In this document: in pieces, positions 9,074 to 20,174 of the stretch
Layout of the letters: every line of letters begins with the position of its first letter
How positions within the stretch are numbered: position 1 is the first letter of the stretch
Assembly (NCBI GenBank): GCA_049841135.1
Contig: JASGHK010000005.1
Span: 3,100,001-3,164,000, forward strand
DNA: 64,000 nt
Direction of reading: 5' to 3'
DNA from: JACRCT01 sp049841135
GTDB taxonomy: Bacteria; Myxococcota; Myxococcia; Myxococcales; UBA5297
The notes under the pieces: generated by a model
The model's input: the letters and a program-made list of their open reading frames with translations, nothing else
What the model was told of the DNA's origin: nothing
Database searches by the model: none
Made by a program: the position numbers and the translations under genes

Positions 9074-9523
9074 ATGGCAATCACTCGTTGGGAACCGTTC
9101 CGTGAGATGGCCCGGATGCAGGAGGAGCTAACCGGCTGTTCGACGACCGCCTCTGGCGCCGGCACGGCAGCCAGGAAGAGGAGCTGGGCACAGGATTCCT
9201 CCCGCCCGTGGACGTCTACGAGGATCAGGAGGCGCTGACGCTGACCGCTGAGCTTCCCGGGGGTCGACCCCAAGGCCGTGGACGTGCGCGTCGAGGAGGG
9301 CGTGCTGACCCTCAAGGGCGAGCGGAAGATCGAGAAGGAGGACAAGAAGGATCACTACCTGCGCATCGAGCGCAGCTACGGCTCCTTCTCTCGCTCGTTC
9401 ACGTTGCCCAACACCGTGGACCCGGACAAGGTCAGGGCCGAGTTCAAGAACGGCCTGCTGCGTATCGCCATCCCCAAGCGCGAGGAGAGCAAGCCCCGCT
9501 CGATCAAGGTGAACGTGCAGTAG
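9074..9523 (+). pseudogene. Hsp20/alpha-crystallin small heat-shock protein (two compensating indels)
   Basis: Read with two corrections this is a 149-aa Hsp20. It has a typical N-terminus (MAITRWEPFREM), an alpha-crystallin domain starting at PPVDVYEDQEAL, then LTLKGER, a SFSRSFTLP strand and the GLLRIAIPKRE strand, and a C-terminus of normal length. AGGAGGAAG precedes the ATG. One base is missing near 9129 (GAGCTAACC where GAGCTNAACC fits EELNRLF), and one G is extra in the run 9259-9263 (PG-VDPKAV). The indels compensate, so the two ends are in the same frame. Hsp20 proteins are ATP-independent holdases. A TTGACA at 8965 could be part of a promoter, but the matching -10 is poor. Confidence 0.85.
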
Positions 9524-9526
9524 GAG

Positions 9527-9705
9527 GGCTTCGGGTTTCGGGCTTCGGGTCTCCGGCACTGCAGAGCGGCGGTTGATCCGAAGCCCGACGCCCGCAATCT
9601 GAAGCCCTACTTCGCGAGGGAGAGTTCTTGGACTCGGCCTCGGGCCCTGCTGGGGCGGTTTGACCTGAAGCCCGAAGCCCGCAGCCCGAAGCCCGAAAGA
9701 AGCCC
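9527..9705. repeat. three clusters of tandem heptamer repeats
   Basis: Cluster a (9527-9556): GGCTTCG, GGTTTCG, GGCTTCG, GGTCTCC. Cluster b (9580-9607): GAAGCCC, GACGCCC, GCAATCT, GAAGCCC. Cluster c (9667-9705): GAAGCCC, GAAGCCC, GCAGCCC, GAAGCCC, then an interrupted copy. Clusters a and c are in opposite orientation. Clusters b and c are both followed by the same CTACTTCG, suggesting a local duplication of the end of the FHA gene. Confidence 0.65.
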
Positions 9706-10211
9706 TACTTCGTCATCGCCTTCTTGCCTTCCAGCTCGGCGCGGCCAAGGAATCCTTCCGCGTCGTAGAAGGTGACCACGGCGTCGCCCAGGCTCATCTG
9801 CAGGCCGCGTCGCAGCGGGATGCGTCCACCGGGAGCGACGGCCTTCCCATCCACGACGGCGCCGCGCGAGTTGACCGAGACGTTGGCGACCCACGAGCCG
9901 TCCGGCTCCTGGACCAGCATCAGGTGCGAGCGGGAGACGGTGGCGTCGTTGATGACGATCTCGCACTCCGGCGCGCGCCCGACGCGCACCCCCGCCGAGG
10001 TCGGGGCGAGCTCGAAGCAGAGCGCGTCGCCCTGGGCGGGACGGTCGTTGGCGGCCGAGGTGGGCACCAGGGTCATGAACTTGCCGGCCTGCGGCGCGAC
10101 CCAGGCTCCGGGTTCCCAGACGAGCCAGCAGTTGGGGTACTTCGCGGCGGTCTCTGGCCTGGAGTAGAGGACCTGGCGGGTGACGAAGGAGATGAGGAAC
10201 GCGCGGACCAT
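9705..10211 (-). CDS. FHA domain protein
   Basis: A 168-aa protein. The FHA domain occupies about residues 70-155: VRVGRAPECEIVI (Gly-Arg), then VSRSHLMLV (Ser...His) and SRGAVVDG in the position of the usual NGTxVNG, then LRRGLQMSLGD. The degenerate NG loop may weaken phosphothreonine specificity. The first 60 residues have no recognised domain. It is one of two FHA proteins in the left arm. The start ATG at 10211 lies 80 bp from the divergent SGNH gene. Confidence 0.85.
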   Translation of the reverse strand: MVRAFLISFVTRQVLYSRPETAAKYPNCWLVWEPGAWVAPQAGKFMTLVPTSAANDRPAQGDALCFELAPTSAGVRVGRAPECEIVINDATVSRSHLMLVQEPDGSWVANVSVNSRGAVVDGKAVAPGGRIPLRRGLQMSLGDAVVTFYDAEGFLGRAELEGKKAMTK

Positions 10212-10291
10212 GGTCGAGCGGATCTAAAGCACATTTTCTGGTGCGGCACATCCGGCTCCTCGCCAGGCGCGGCCTGCCGTAGCATGGGCGC

Positions 10292-11542
10292 GTGCACCGG
10301 GTCGCCTGCCTGGCTTTCCTTCTCCTGGCCCCTTCTGCCGCCTGGGCGCAGAGGCCCTCGGGGACCATCGAGCGCCCGCAGGCGCTCTCCGGGTTCTTCG
10401 AGTCGCTCTCGCGCCTGGAGCAGGGCAAGGCCCAGGCAGTCCGCGTGCTGCAGTTGGGCGACTCTCACACCGCCGCCGATCACCAGAGCGCCGCCGCGCG
10501 CCGCGTGCTGCAGGCCAGGTTCGGCGACGCCGGCCGGGGCACGGTCCTGTTCAGCCCCCCCGCTCCCTACCTCGCCGAGGGCGTCCGGTCTGGCCTGAGT
10601 GGCGAGTGGAAGGTGGCGCAGGCACGGCGCGCCCCCGGTGAGCGAGGCGACGGGCGCTTCGGCCTGGGCGGCCTGGCGCTCGCGAGCGGAGGGGCTGGCG
10701 CGCGCGCCTGGCTCGAGGCGGCCCCGCCGTCCGCGAGGGTCGAGCTCGCCTACCTGCGGCAACCCGGGGGCGGCAGCTTCGAGGTCTTCGTCGACGGCGT
10801 GCGCCAGGTGCGCCTGTCGTCGCGGGCCAGGGCGCCGGCCAGCGCCTGGCAGCCGATACCGCTCGCGAAGCCGGCGCGCGCGGTCGAGGTTCGCGTCCTG
10901 GGCGACGGGGAGGTGCGGGTCTTCGCGGCGACCTTCGAGCAGGGCGGGCCGGGGCTGGTCTACGAGGCGCTGGGGATCAACGGGGCGCGGGCCTCCGGGA
11001 TCCTCGAGTGGAACGAGGCTCACCTGGCCGAGCAGGTGGCGCACCGCGCGCCCGATCTCGTGGTGCTCGCCTACGGAACCAACGAGGCCGGTGAGCGCGC
11101 GGGAGCCGAGACGTGGGAGCGCCAGCTCACCGCAGTCCTCCAGCGCGTGTCGAAGCCGTCGCCGTCAGCCGCCTGCCTCGTCCTGGGACCTCCGGACCGA
11201 GCCGCGCTGGGGTCGAAGGGCTGGGCGAGCATGCCGGCGCTGCAGCAGGTCGTCGCCGCGCAGCGCCGCGCGGCCGAGGCCGCGGGGTGCGCCTACTTCA
11301 GCCAGTGGGACGCCATGGGCGGCGAAGGGTCCATGGCGGCCTGGGCTCAGGAGTCGCCGCCGCGCGCGGCTCGCGACCGCGTCCATCTGACCCGGGAGGG
11401 CTATGCGCAGCTGGGCGAGGCCTTCGCGAACGCCCTCGTGGACGCCTATGACGCCTGGCGCGAGGAAGCGGCGAAGGAGCAGGCCGCGGCCGAGAAGTCC
11501 GCTCAGGGCCCGCACCCGGCCGCGGCGAGCGCCGGGCCGTAG
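10292..11542 (+). CDS. secreted SGNH/GDSL-type hydrolase
   Basis: A 416-aa protein starting at GTG 10292. The signal peptide runs to about residue 20 (AAWAQ). The SGNH blocks are in order: block I QLGDSHTAADH (nucleophile Ser), a carbohydrate-binding-like beta-rich insert (about residues 100-220), block III YGTNEAGE, and block V DRVHLTREGYAQLG with the catalytic Asp and His. The family hydrolyses esters, often O-acetyl groups on polysaccharides or peptidoglycan; the insert fits the latter. The C-terminus is Ala/Glu-rich. It is convergent with nothing and followed by the MopE-type gene. Confidence 0.8.
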   Translation: MHRVACLAFLLLAPSAAWAQRPSGTIERPQALSGFFESLSRLEQGKAQAVRVLQLGDSHTAADHQSAAARRVLQARFGDAGRGTVLFSPPAPYLAEGVRSGLSGEWKVAQARRAPGERGDGRFGLGGLALASGGAGARAWLEAAPPSARVELAYLRQPGGGSFEVFVDGVRQVRLSSRARAPASAWQPIPLAKPARAVEVRVLGDGEVRVFAATFEQGGPGLVYEALGINGARASGILEWNEAHLAEQVAHRAPDLVVLAYGTNEAGERAGAETWERQLTAVLQRVSKPSPSAACLVLGPPDRAALGSKGWASMPALQQVVAAQRRAAEAAGCAYFSQWDAMGGEGSMAAWAQESPPRAARDRVHLTREGYAQLGEAFANALVDAYDAWREEAAKEQAAAEKSAQGPHPAAASAGP

Positions 11543-11624
11543 CTGCAGCTTGCAGGGCACTTGCCGCGTCGCGTCGCGGCCGAGCAATCCCTCCCCGCCC
11601 GGGTAGGTGTACGCTCTTCGCACC

Positions 11625-14465
<2,841 letters not shown>

Positions 14466-14469
14466 AGGC

Positions 14470-14497
14470 AGGCTGTAGCCTGTAGGCTTTAGGCTGT
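14470..14497. repeat. degenerate tandem heptamer repeat
   Basis: Four units: AGGCTGT, AGCCTGT, AGGCTTT, AGGCTGT. It lies between the stop of the MopE-type gene and its terminator. Confidence 0.65.
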
Positions 14498-14507
14498 CGG
14501 AAATCGA

Positions 14508-14540
14508 CGGGAGCAAGGGCTGGTGCCCTTGCTCCCGTTT
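14508..14540 (+). terminator. rho-independent terminator
   Basis: Perfect 13-bp stem (14508-14520 with 14525-14537), loop TGGT, followed by TTT. It ends the MopE-type gene at 14465. Confidence 0.85.
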
Positions 14541-14594
14541 CCGCATCCCACGCCACAGGACCCTGAGGGCAGCCGGTAGGCTTCAGGAAAGGCA

Positions 14595-14630
14595 ACGGGG
14601 AGCAGGGCATCGGCCCGTGCTCCCCGTTTT
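14595..14630. terminator. second hairpin terminator
   Basis: A 14-bp stem with one bulge (14595-14608 with 14613-14627), loop ATCG, followed by TTTT on the plus strand. The stem sequence resembles the hairpin at 14508, so it may be a duplicate. It could also act weakly on the minus-strand gene ending at 14670. Confidence 0.6.
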
Positions 14631-14640
14631 CAAGCCGCAG

Positions 14641-14668
14641 GGCCTAAAGCCTAAGGCCTAAAGGCTGA
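14641..14668. repeat. degenerate tandem heptamer repeat
   Basis: Four units: GGCCTAA, AGCCTAA, GGCCTAA, AGGCTGA, directly abutting the stop codon of the minus-strand gene at 14670. Confidence 0.65.
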
Positions 14669-14669
14669 T

Positions 14670-15197
14670 CTAGACCTGAGTGCGCAGCGTGTCCTTGAGG
14701 CCGTTGGTGGCCTTCTCGACCACCTTGCCGGTCAGGTCCAGCTCGAGCGAGTACTGGGCGACCTTGGCCTGCAGGCCCAGTAGCTGCTGCTGGTTGAGCT
14801 TGATCTTGCCGCTCATCGCCTGGTTGACGAACTTGTCCATGGCCGCGTTGCGGCCTTCCATCTCGGTCAGCACCGTCTCGATCGCCTGGCGGGGCTTCTC
14901 GGCCGCCTGCTTCTTGTCGACCGGGTCGTTGTGCTTGACCGCGCGGGCCTTGTCGACCTCGGTCGGCTTGCCGGCCTTCTGGACCGCGTCGACGTGGGAG
15001 GTCTTCTGGGCGGCGTTGGTCGCCTGAGTCTGCTGGACCTGGTTCAGCTGGTTCGTCTGCTGGACCTGGTCGGCCTTGTTGGCCATCGTCTGGTCGAACT
15101 TGGATTGACCGGTCTTTGGCGCAGCCTCCGGCTTCTGCATCTGCTGCTGCTGAGCGATCTGCTGTGCCTGCTGAACTCCTGCCATTGGGCCTGCCAT
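14670..15197 (-). CDS. type III secretion inner-rod (SctI/YscI-like) protein, probable
   Basis: A 175-aa protein, Gln-rich and hydrophilic through residue 130. Its last 45 residues match the pattern of the YscI/HrpB inner-rod C-terminus: QQQLLGLQ, then VAQYSLELDLTGKV, then a helix ending KDTLRTQV, as in the family ending with a Leu...Gln just before the stop. The rod protein assembles inside the secretion basal body. The N-terminal Gln/Lys extension is longer than in YscI. Last gene of a minus-strand cluster that starts at 18158. No secretion ATPase, secretin or export-gate gene is in the window, so assignment rests on this C-terminus and the neighbours. Confidence 0.5.
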   Translation of the reverse strand: MAGPMAGVQQAQQIAQQQQMQKPEAAPKTGQSKFDQTMANKADQVQQTNQLNQVQQTQATNAAQKTSHVDAVQKAGKPTEVDKARAVKHNDPVDKKQAAEKPRQAIETVLTEMEGRNAAMDKFVNQAMSGKIKLNQQQLLGLQAKVAQYSLELDLTGKVVEKATNGLKDTLRTQV

Positions 15198-15246
15198 GAC
15201 CGACCTCCTTGGTGCTACGGATCGCCGGCCAGCCGGCCGGCAAACT

Positions 15247-16047
15247 TCAGCGCGTCACCGTCCGCGGAGTGGCCGCGGGTCGGGGTCCTTCTGAGCTCTG
15301 CGTTGCCGCCGGCCTGCCTGTCGGCGGGGTGGTGGGCCGGGCGGCGGGCCTGGTGCCCGAGGCCGGCTTCGTGGGCCCGTCGATCTCTTCCTCGAGGACC
15401 TTCTTGATCTTGTCGATGGCCCGCGCGTGCAGCCGCGAGGCCCAGCTCTTCGACTGGCCGATGGCCTGCCCGGCCTCCTCGAGCGTCTTGCCCTCGTAGT
15501 AGTAGCCGATGAGCAGGTTGCGCTCGTTCTCCTGGAGCACCGTCTCGATGGCCACGCGCACCCGGGTCTTGAGCTCGCGCAGCTCCAGCCGGTCCTCGGG
15601 GGAGAGCGACTCGTCCTTGAGCTGCAGGTGCTCCATCCCCTCCAGGCTGGTGGCGAAGATGGCAGCCAGGCTGGAGACGGCGTCGGACACGTCGCGCACG
15701 TCGTCGGCGAAGGAGCGGACCCGGCCGCCCGAATCCGCGCTGCTCTGGGCCGAGAGGTAGGCGTTGGCGCGGTCGGAGATGTAGGCGGCGCGCTGGTCGG
15801 GGCCCTTGAGCGTGCCCATCTTGCGCAGCCCGTCGAAGATGGCGCCCTTGATGCGGTAGTGGGCGAAGGTGAGGAAGTTCGAGCCGACCTTCGGGTCGAA
15901 GCGCTCGGCGGCTTCGAACAGACCGATGTTGCCGTAGGCGACCAGGTCCTCGATGTCGAGACGGGAGTTGAACTGCTTGCGAACGGTGTTCGCCAGCGAG
16001 CGCACGTAGGGCCCGTACTTCTCGATCATCAGGGCTCTGTTCTCCAT
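15247..16047 (-). CDS. FliA/WhiG-like sigma-70 family factor
   Basis: A 266-aa sigma factor from ATG 16047, 16 bp after the upstream stop; a longer start is in the same frame but opens inside the previous gene. Region 2 is clear: LDIEDLVAYGNIGLFEAAERFDP, then FLTFAHYRIKGAIFDGLR, the FliA-type 2.4 signature. Region 4 has LEEAGQAIGQSKSWASRLHARA as HTH. The C-terminal 45 residues are Pro/Thr/Arg tail, absent from typical FliA. Placed in the middle of the secretion-like cluster, it may direct that cluster's transcription. A flagellar role is not supported here. Confidence 0.85.
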   Translation of the reverse strand: MENRALMIEKYGPYVRSLANTVRKQFNSRLDIEDLVAYGNIGLFEAAERFDPKVGSNFLTFAHYRIKGAIFDGLRKMGTLKGPDQRAAYISDRANAYLSAQSSADSGGRVRSFADDVRDVSDAVSSLAAIFATSLEGMEHLQLKDESLSPEDRLELRELKTRVRVAIETVLQENERNLLIGYYYEGKTLEEAGQAIGQSKSWASRLHARAIDKIKKVLEEEIDGPTKPASGTRPAARPTTPPTGRPAATQSSEGPRPAATPRTVTR

Positions 16048-16063
16048 GAACGGCACGGCGCCC

Positions 16064-16468
16064 TCAGCCCCCCTTCTGCCAGATGCGCTCCAGCGTCTGC
16101 TGGAGGCGGGGATCATCGATGAGAGTCTCGGCGATCAAGGTCTCGAGCGCCTTGGACTGCACGGCCATGCGCTCCTTGAGGATGCTCGCCACGAGCTTGC
16201 GGGCCGCATCGGCCTTGCTCTTGATCTCTCCGCTCTTGAGCGCCGCGGCGATCTCCTTGGCGCTCGCCTGGTCGATGGCGTCGGGGCCCATGACCTCGGA
16301 CGAGCCCGCCGCACCGGAGGCGCCCACCAGGCTCTCGGTCGCGTCGGTCTTGCCGAAGGTCTTGCCGCCCGTCTTTCCGACGGCGCCCTTCGCACCGGCG
16401 CCACCGGCCTTGCCGGGGCCCTTGGGGCCCCCGCGCCTTCCGCCGCCACCGATTGGACCGACGCCCAT
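16064..16468 (-). CDS. conserved hypothetical, secretion-cluster protein
   Basis: A 134-aa protein. The first 45 residues are Gly/Lys-rich low complexity. The rest is helical and charged (ASAKEIAAALKSGEIKSKADAARKLV, quoted here only as its start and end positions 70-92), ending DDPRLQQTLERIWQKGG. No family is recognised. It ends 16 bp before the sigma gene, so it is co-transcribed with it. It could be a regulator or chaperone partner of the sigma factor, but nothing in the sequence proves this. Confidence 0.6.
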   Translation of the reverse strand: MGVGPIGGGGRRGGPKGPGKAGGAGAKGAVGKTGGKTFGKTDATESLVGASGAAGSSEVMGPDAIDQASAKEIAAALKSGEIKSKADAARKLVASILKERMAVQSKALETLIAETLIDDPRLQQTLERIWQKGG

Positions 16469-16571
16469 GGATCAACCCTCGCCTGAAGACAGCTCTCCAC
16501 CAGCATTATCGCCGGGGAGCGCGGGATTGTTGTGTCTGGGCATTCGCTAGCAATTCCGGTAGTTTGGCTGG

Positions 16572-17105
16572 CTACTGCTTCTTGGGCTTGGCCGGGCCCT
16601 CGGCGGTCTTCTTGGCGTCCATCAGGCCTCGAATCAGGCGCGCGGCGAAGTTGTCTGCACCGGCGATCTTGACCACGCGGCCGAGCTCGGCTTCGAGCTC
16701 CTCGTCGGAGCTGGCCAGTCCTCGATGGAGGCTCTTGGCGTACTCCGCGCCGTCGCCCTCGGGCTCGAGATCCTCGACGAGCTTGAGCTCTTTGAAGGCC
16801 TCCTTGGCCTTGCCCAGGATGAAGAAGAGCTCGGCCGCGTGGGCATGGGGAAGGCCCGCCTTGGGGGCGAGAGCCTGGGCCTTGCGGCACTCCTGGAGCG
16901 CCTTGTCGAACTTGCCCGAGTACATGTCGAGGGTCCCGAGCGAGAGGTGCGGCACGAAGCTTTTGGGCAAGAGCGCGATGGCGCCTTCGAAGACCTCGCG
17001 AGCGTCGTCGAACCGGCCCATCTTCATCAGGACGTGGCCGCCTTCGAGAAGCACGACCACTTCGTCCTTGGAGACGGGAACCAGGCCTGCGATTTCCTGA
17101 GCCAT
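16572..17105 (-). CDS. TPR protein, SycD/LcrH chaperone-like
   Basis: A 177-aa protein with AGGAG eight bases before ATG 17105. It has three TPR-like helix pairs at about residues 15-115 (GRFDDAREVFEGAI, GKFDKALQECRKAQ, GKAKEAFKELKLVE). Length and repeat number match class II type III secretion chaperones, which hold translocator proteins in the cytoplasm, but generic TPR proteins look alike. The Lys-rich C-terminus (AKPKKQ) is unusual for SycD. The neighbours favour the chaperone reading. Confidence 0.6.
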   Translation of the reverse strand: MAQEIAGLVPVSKDEVVVLLEGGHVLMKMGRFDDAREVFEGAIALLPKSFVPHLSLGTLDMYSGKFDKALQECRKAQALAPKAGLPHAHAAELFFILGKAKEAFKELKLVEDLEPEGDGAEYAKSLHRGLASSDEELEAELGRVVKIAGADNFAARLIRGLMDAKKTAEGPAKPKKQ

Positions 17106-17157
17106 TCGGTGAGCTCCTGGTGTGCTGGGGGAAGAAGGCGAGAAGGCTACCACAACA

Positions 17158-17185
17158 GGCTTCAGTCCCAAGGCTGTAGGCGGCT
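17158..17185. repeat. weak heptamer repeat
   Basis: GGCTTCA, GTCCCAA, GGCTGTA, GGCGGCT. It is less regular than the other members and is counted because the 7-base phase is kept. Confidence 0.35.
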
Positions 17186-17198
17186 GTTGCGTGCGCAG

Positions 17199-17236
17199 CC
17201 AAAAAAGAAACAGGCGGCGCTCCGAAGAGCGCCGCC
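17199..17236 (-). terminator. rho-independent terminator for the minus-strand gene
   Basis: Perfect 10-bp stem (17213-17222 with 17227-17236), loop CGAA. Read on the minus strand the stem is followed by TGTTTCTTTTTT. It ends the gene at 17264-17782 and so separates it from the TPR gene downstream. Confidence 0.85.
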
Positions 17237-17263
17237 CATCTCAGGAAGGACTTGAAGAACCCG

Positions 17264-17782
17264 CTAGCGGATGTTCGAGATGCTGTTCTTCGCCGTGTCG
17301 TGACGGACCTTGATCACGTTCGACAGGGTGGAGAACTTCTGGTTCTCCTGCTGCATCTGGTTCTGCAGGGTCAGGAACGACATGTTCGAGTTCTGCTGGG
17401 CCGCGAGGAGGTCCATGCCCTCGGTGTAGCCCTGGCTCGGGATGTTGGTCACGTTGCTGGAGCTGCCGCTGCCGCTGGTGGTGCCGGTGGAGGGCATCGA
17501 GCCCGTGCCGCCGATGGCGCGCCCGCCACCGCCGACGCCGGCGCGCTGGCCGCTGGAGAGCGAGTTGCTCAGGGTGCCGACGCCGTTCACCGCGGCGCTG
17601 ATGATGGCGCCACCGGGGACGAGCGGAGCCGCCACGCCGACGCCGGTCGCGACCGCGCTGGCTGCAGTGGCCAGACCGTCCTTCATGCGCGCGCCGAAGT
17701 CCGACTTCGGAGTCTGCCGCTCCTCGGTCACCTTCGTGTTCATCCGAACCGGGGTCTGATCAATGCGAGACGGGCCACCCAT
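17264..17782 (-). CDS. hypothetical Gly/Ser-rich protein, possible secretion substrate
   Basis: A 172-aa protein. Residues 37-75 are hydrophobic and small (AASAVATGVGVAAPLVPGG), followed by a Gly/Ser linker and a C-terminal amphipathic helix of about 45 residues with many Gln/Asn, ending TAKNSISNIR. A hydrophobic segment plus a helical C-terminus recalls small type III secretion needle or translocon components, but no family is identified. The start ATG at 17782 is preceded by GGAGG. It is terminated separately from the downstream genes by the hairpin at 17199. Confidence 0.55.
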   Translation of the reverse strand: MGGPSRIDQTPVRMNTKVTEERQTPKSDFGARMKDGLATAASAVATGVGVAAPLVPGGAIISAAVNGVGTLSNSLSSGQRAGVGGGGRAIGGTGSMPSTGTTSGSGSSSNVTNIPSQGYTEGMDLLAAQQNSNMSFLTLQNQMQQENQKFSTLSNVIKVRHDTAKNSISNIR

Positions 17783-17885
17783 GGAATCCTCCTGATTTTT
17801 GCTGGAACGTGTCCAGCGCTCACTTCCATTATCGGCGGGGCGTCCGGGTTGTTGCCGACCCCAGGCCGGAATCGCCTAACCTGGC

Positions 17886-18158
17886 TCAACGCCTGGTGGT
17901 TTTCGCCTTGCGCGCGTCCTCTTCCATCCGCCCGCGCAGGACGTAGAGCTCGCCGAGCAGCCCTTCCACCTTCTCCATGGCCGAGACGACCTTCTTGGCC
18001 CCGGCGGCCTTGGCACCACCTAGCGCCTCCAGCTTCTTCTTGGTCTCGGCGAAGAGCCCGGCCACGCTGTCGCGGTCGGCCTGCTCCAGGAACCGCTCGA
18101 GATTGGGGTAGTCGGAGATGGATTCGGCTGCCGCAGCCTTCTTGCCAGCCATGGTCAA
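17886..18158 (-). CDS. small helical hypothetical protein
   Basis: A 90-aa basic protein with no signal. Two helices (residues 15-45 and 55-85) are separated by a GGAKAAGAKK turn, with a coiled-coil-like pattern in VEGLLGELYVLRGRMEEDA. Size and helical hairpin resemble small T3SS co-chaperones, though similarity is only in shape. First gene of the minus-strand cluster. Confidence 0.5.
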   Translation of the reverse strand: MTMAGKKAAAAESISDYPNLERFLEQADRDSVAGLFAETKKKLEALGGAKAAGAKKVVSAMEKVEGLLGELYVLRGRMEEDARKAKTTRR

Positions 18159-18264
18159 GGCCTTTCGAAGATGGATGGAAGTACGAAGCGAGGTAAGGCT
18201 AGGCGAGGGCCAGAGCCAGGGTCAAGCCGAAGGCTCGGCTGCAGACTCGCTGCCTCGGCTCGGC

Positions 18265-19236
18265 TCAGGCTCCACGCAGCACGGCGACGATCTGCGCGCT
18301 CGCCTCGCGGTCGCCCAGCTCGTGCAGGCTCAACGCGGCGGCCAGGCGCAGCTTGCGGCTCGGGTCGGCCAGGAGCTTTCGCAGGGCCAGCACGGCCTTG
18401 TCCCTGGCGTCGCGCGCCTCCGCGGTCGCGAGCGCCGAGCGAAGGGCGCCCAACGCGCGGGCGGCTCGGGAGCGGACCTTCTCGTCACGGTGCTTGAGCG
18501 CCTTGGTCAGCGCCGGCGCGGCACGGGCGTCGCCGAGAGCGCCCAGCGCGTCACAGGCATCCGTGGGGACGAAGTCGGCCTTGAGCGCCTCCAGAAGCGA
18601 CGGGAGCGCGTACAGGTCGCGGATCATCCCGAGCGCGCCGGCGATAGCCGCGCCGACCGCGGTGTTGTGCGTCTTGAAGGCAGCCAGCAGCGGCTCCACC
18701 ACCTCGGGGCGCTTCGAGAGCCCGAGCGCGACTGCCGAACCGGCGACCGTGCGTGGATTCGGATCCGAAAGCCCCTTCACCATCTCGGCGAGCAGCGCGC
18801 GGTCGCCGAGGCGAGCCAGCGAGAGGGCGGCGGCCGAACGCACCGGCTTGGACTCGTCCTCGAGCCGTTCGCGCAGCGCCTGAATGGCCTCCACGAAGCC
18901 CTGCTCGCCGAGCGCGAGAGCGGCGCTCTCTCGGCTCGTGGGCTCCTCACTGCACAGCTGCTCGAGCAACCGCTCGACCGTCGGCGCGGTGCGGGGAGGG
19001 CGCGCCTCGGCCTCGGTCGTCCACTTCGGCTCGATGGCGCTCAGCTTCTGTCCCACGTCGCGCAGCTTGAGCGCAGGGGGTGGCGGAGCGGGCGCAGGGG
19101 CCGGTTTCGCTGGCTTGGGCTGCCTCGCCGACGTGGTCCTGGGCTTCTCCGCCTTCTTGGTGGCTGAAGGTTTGGCGCTGGCCTTCTTCGGCTTGGCTGG
19201 CTGAGCGCTGGCGTGGCGGTCGGTCGAGGGGCTCAT
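18265..19236 (-). CDS. HEAT-repeat protein
   Basis: A 323-aa protein from ATG 19236. Residues 1-55 are Lys/Ala/Pro-rich and probably unstructured. From about residue 90 there are six or seven HEAT/PBS-lyase-type repeats: SRESAALALGEQG, VRSAAALSLARLGD, TVAGSAVALG, VGAAIAGALGMI, DACDALGALGDARA, VRSRAARALGAL, LRLAAALSLHELGD. Such scaffolds bind proteins; no catalytic residues are seen. The same frame is open further upstream to 19839, but that part opposes the gene at 19444 and is not coding-like. Confidence 0.85.
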   Translation of the reverse strand: MSPSTDRHASAQPAKPKKASAKPSATKKAEKPRTTSARQPKPAKPAPAPAPPPPALKLRDVGQKLSAIEPKWTTEAEARPPRTAPTVERLLEQLCSEEPTSRESAALALGEQGFVEAIQALRERLEDESKPVRSAAALSLARLGDRALLAEMVKGLSDPNPRTVAGSAVALGLSKRPEVVEPLLAAFKTHNTAVGAAIAGALGMIRDLYALPSLLEALKADFVPTDACDALGALGDARAAPALTKALKHRDEKVRSRAARALGALRSALATAEARDARDKAVLALRKLLADPSRKLRLAAALSLHELGDREASAQIVAVLRGA

Positions 19237-19443
19237 TGCGACTGAAGGCTTTAGAGGAGCCCTGAGGTGCGCGCAAGTTTCCGGTGGCGACGAGGAGCCC
19301 TCGACAGCGGGCGGGCGAGCCCTTCGCTCTGTGGCTGTGCCCCCATGATTACCCTTGGCGCACCCTCCCCGAGGTCCCAGCCTTTCTTCCGAGGCGACGG
19401 GGCCGGCTCGCAAGGGGCACGGTCGGGATTCGGAGGAGAGAGC

Positions 19444-20040
19444 ATGAAGAAGTTCATCGGGATTATGGCGGCGTTGGCCGTGCTCGGTCTGGCGGCAGGC
19501 GCCCAAGCTCAAGGTGGGGACATCAGCGGCGGATCGACGTCGGGCTCCAGCGGCACCGGCGGCTCCGGGAGCATGGGCACCGGCTCGACGGGTTCGACTG
19601 GCTCGACGACGACGGGCTCGCAACAGCTCGAAGGCAAGGTCCTCAAGGCCGACAAGAACAGCATCACCATCGAGCACATGGGGGCGGCTATCCCACTGCA
19701 AGTTCAGTCGAGCACTTCGTTCCAGGGCGTGAAGGGCGCAAAGGACATCAAGGAAGGCTCCCAGGTCCGCGCGAGCTTCAGCCTGAAAGGCACGAAGAAC
19801 GAACTGACCTCCGTCGAAGTCCTTCCTTCCTCCGGCCAAGGCGGCAGCGGCTCGTCGTTCGGCGGCAGCAGCGGCAGCATGGGCTCCGGCTCGTCGGGCT
19901 CCGGTTCGTACGGTGGGTCGAGCGGGTCGAGCGGCAGCGGCGGATCGGGCTCGAGCGGGAGCGGGAGCAGCGGCTCAACGGGCAGTGGCTCGTCGGGCTC
20001 CAGTGGGTCGGGTAGCGACAACAGTGGCGGCGGCTACTAG
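19444..20040 (+). CDS. secreted Gly/Ser-rich protein with DUF5666-like core
   Basis: A 198-aa protein with GGAGAGAGC before ATG 19444. Signal peptide residues 1-22 (ending AQAQ). Gly/Ser/Thr low complexity covers residues 25-58. A compact beta-rich domain follows at about 60-125 (LEGKVLKADKNSITIEH, VRASFSLKG, TSVEVLP), similar to DUF5666. Then about 70 residues are almost only Gly and Ser. Exported; probably a surface or matrix protein. The repetitive tail makes its length prone to variation. Confidence 0.7.
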   Translation: MKKFIGIMAALAVLGLAAGAQAQGGDISGGSTSGSSGTGGSGSMGTGSTGSTGSTTTGSQQLEGKVLKADKNSITIEHMGAAIPLQVQSSTSFQGVKGAKDIKEGSQVRASFSLKGTKNELTSVEVLPSSGQGGSGSSFGGSSGSMGSGSSGSGSYGGSSGSSGSGGSGSSGSGSSGSTGSGSSGSSGSGSDNSGGGY

Positions 20041-20068
20041 CTCCTCCTGAAAGCCCAAGAGGGTGGTC

Positions 20069-20095
20069 GGAGCCCCGCAGTTCGGGGGCTCTGGC
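20069..20095 (+). terminator. probable terminator
   Basis: GAGCCCC (20070-20076) pairs with GGGGCTC (20085-20091), loop of eight bases, and a short TGGCTTT follows. It is weaker than the other terminators here. Confidence 0.5.
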
Positions 20096-20145
20096 TTTGG
20101 GTGGCTTGCGTACCGCGTTGGAATTCCCAAGGATTCTTGAACGGT

Positions 20146-20174
20146 TTGACCCTGTCCTACATAGCGCTTACATT
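20146..20174 (+). promoter_or_regulatory. probable ssrA promoter
   Basis: TTGACC (-35, five of six) and TACATT (-10, four of six), separated by 17 bp. It lies 70 bp before the mature tmRNA 5' end, which is normal for a precursor trimmed by RNase P. Confidence 0.5.
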
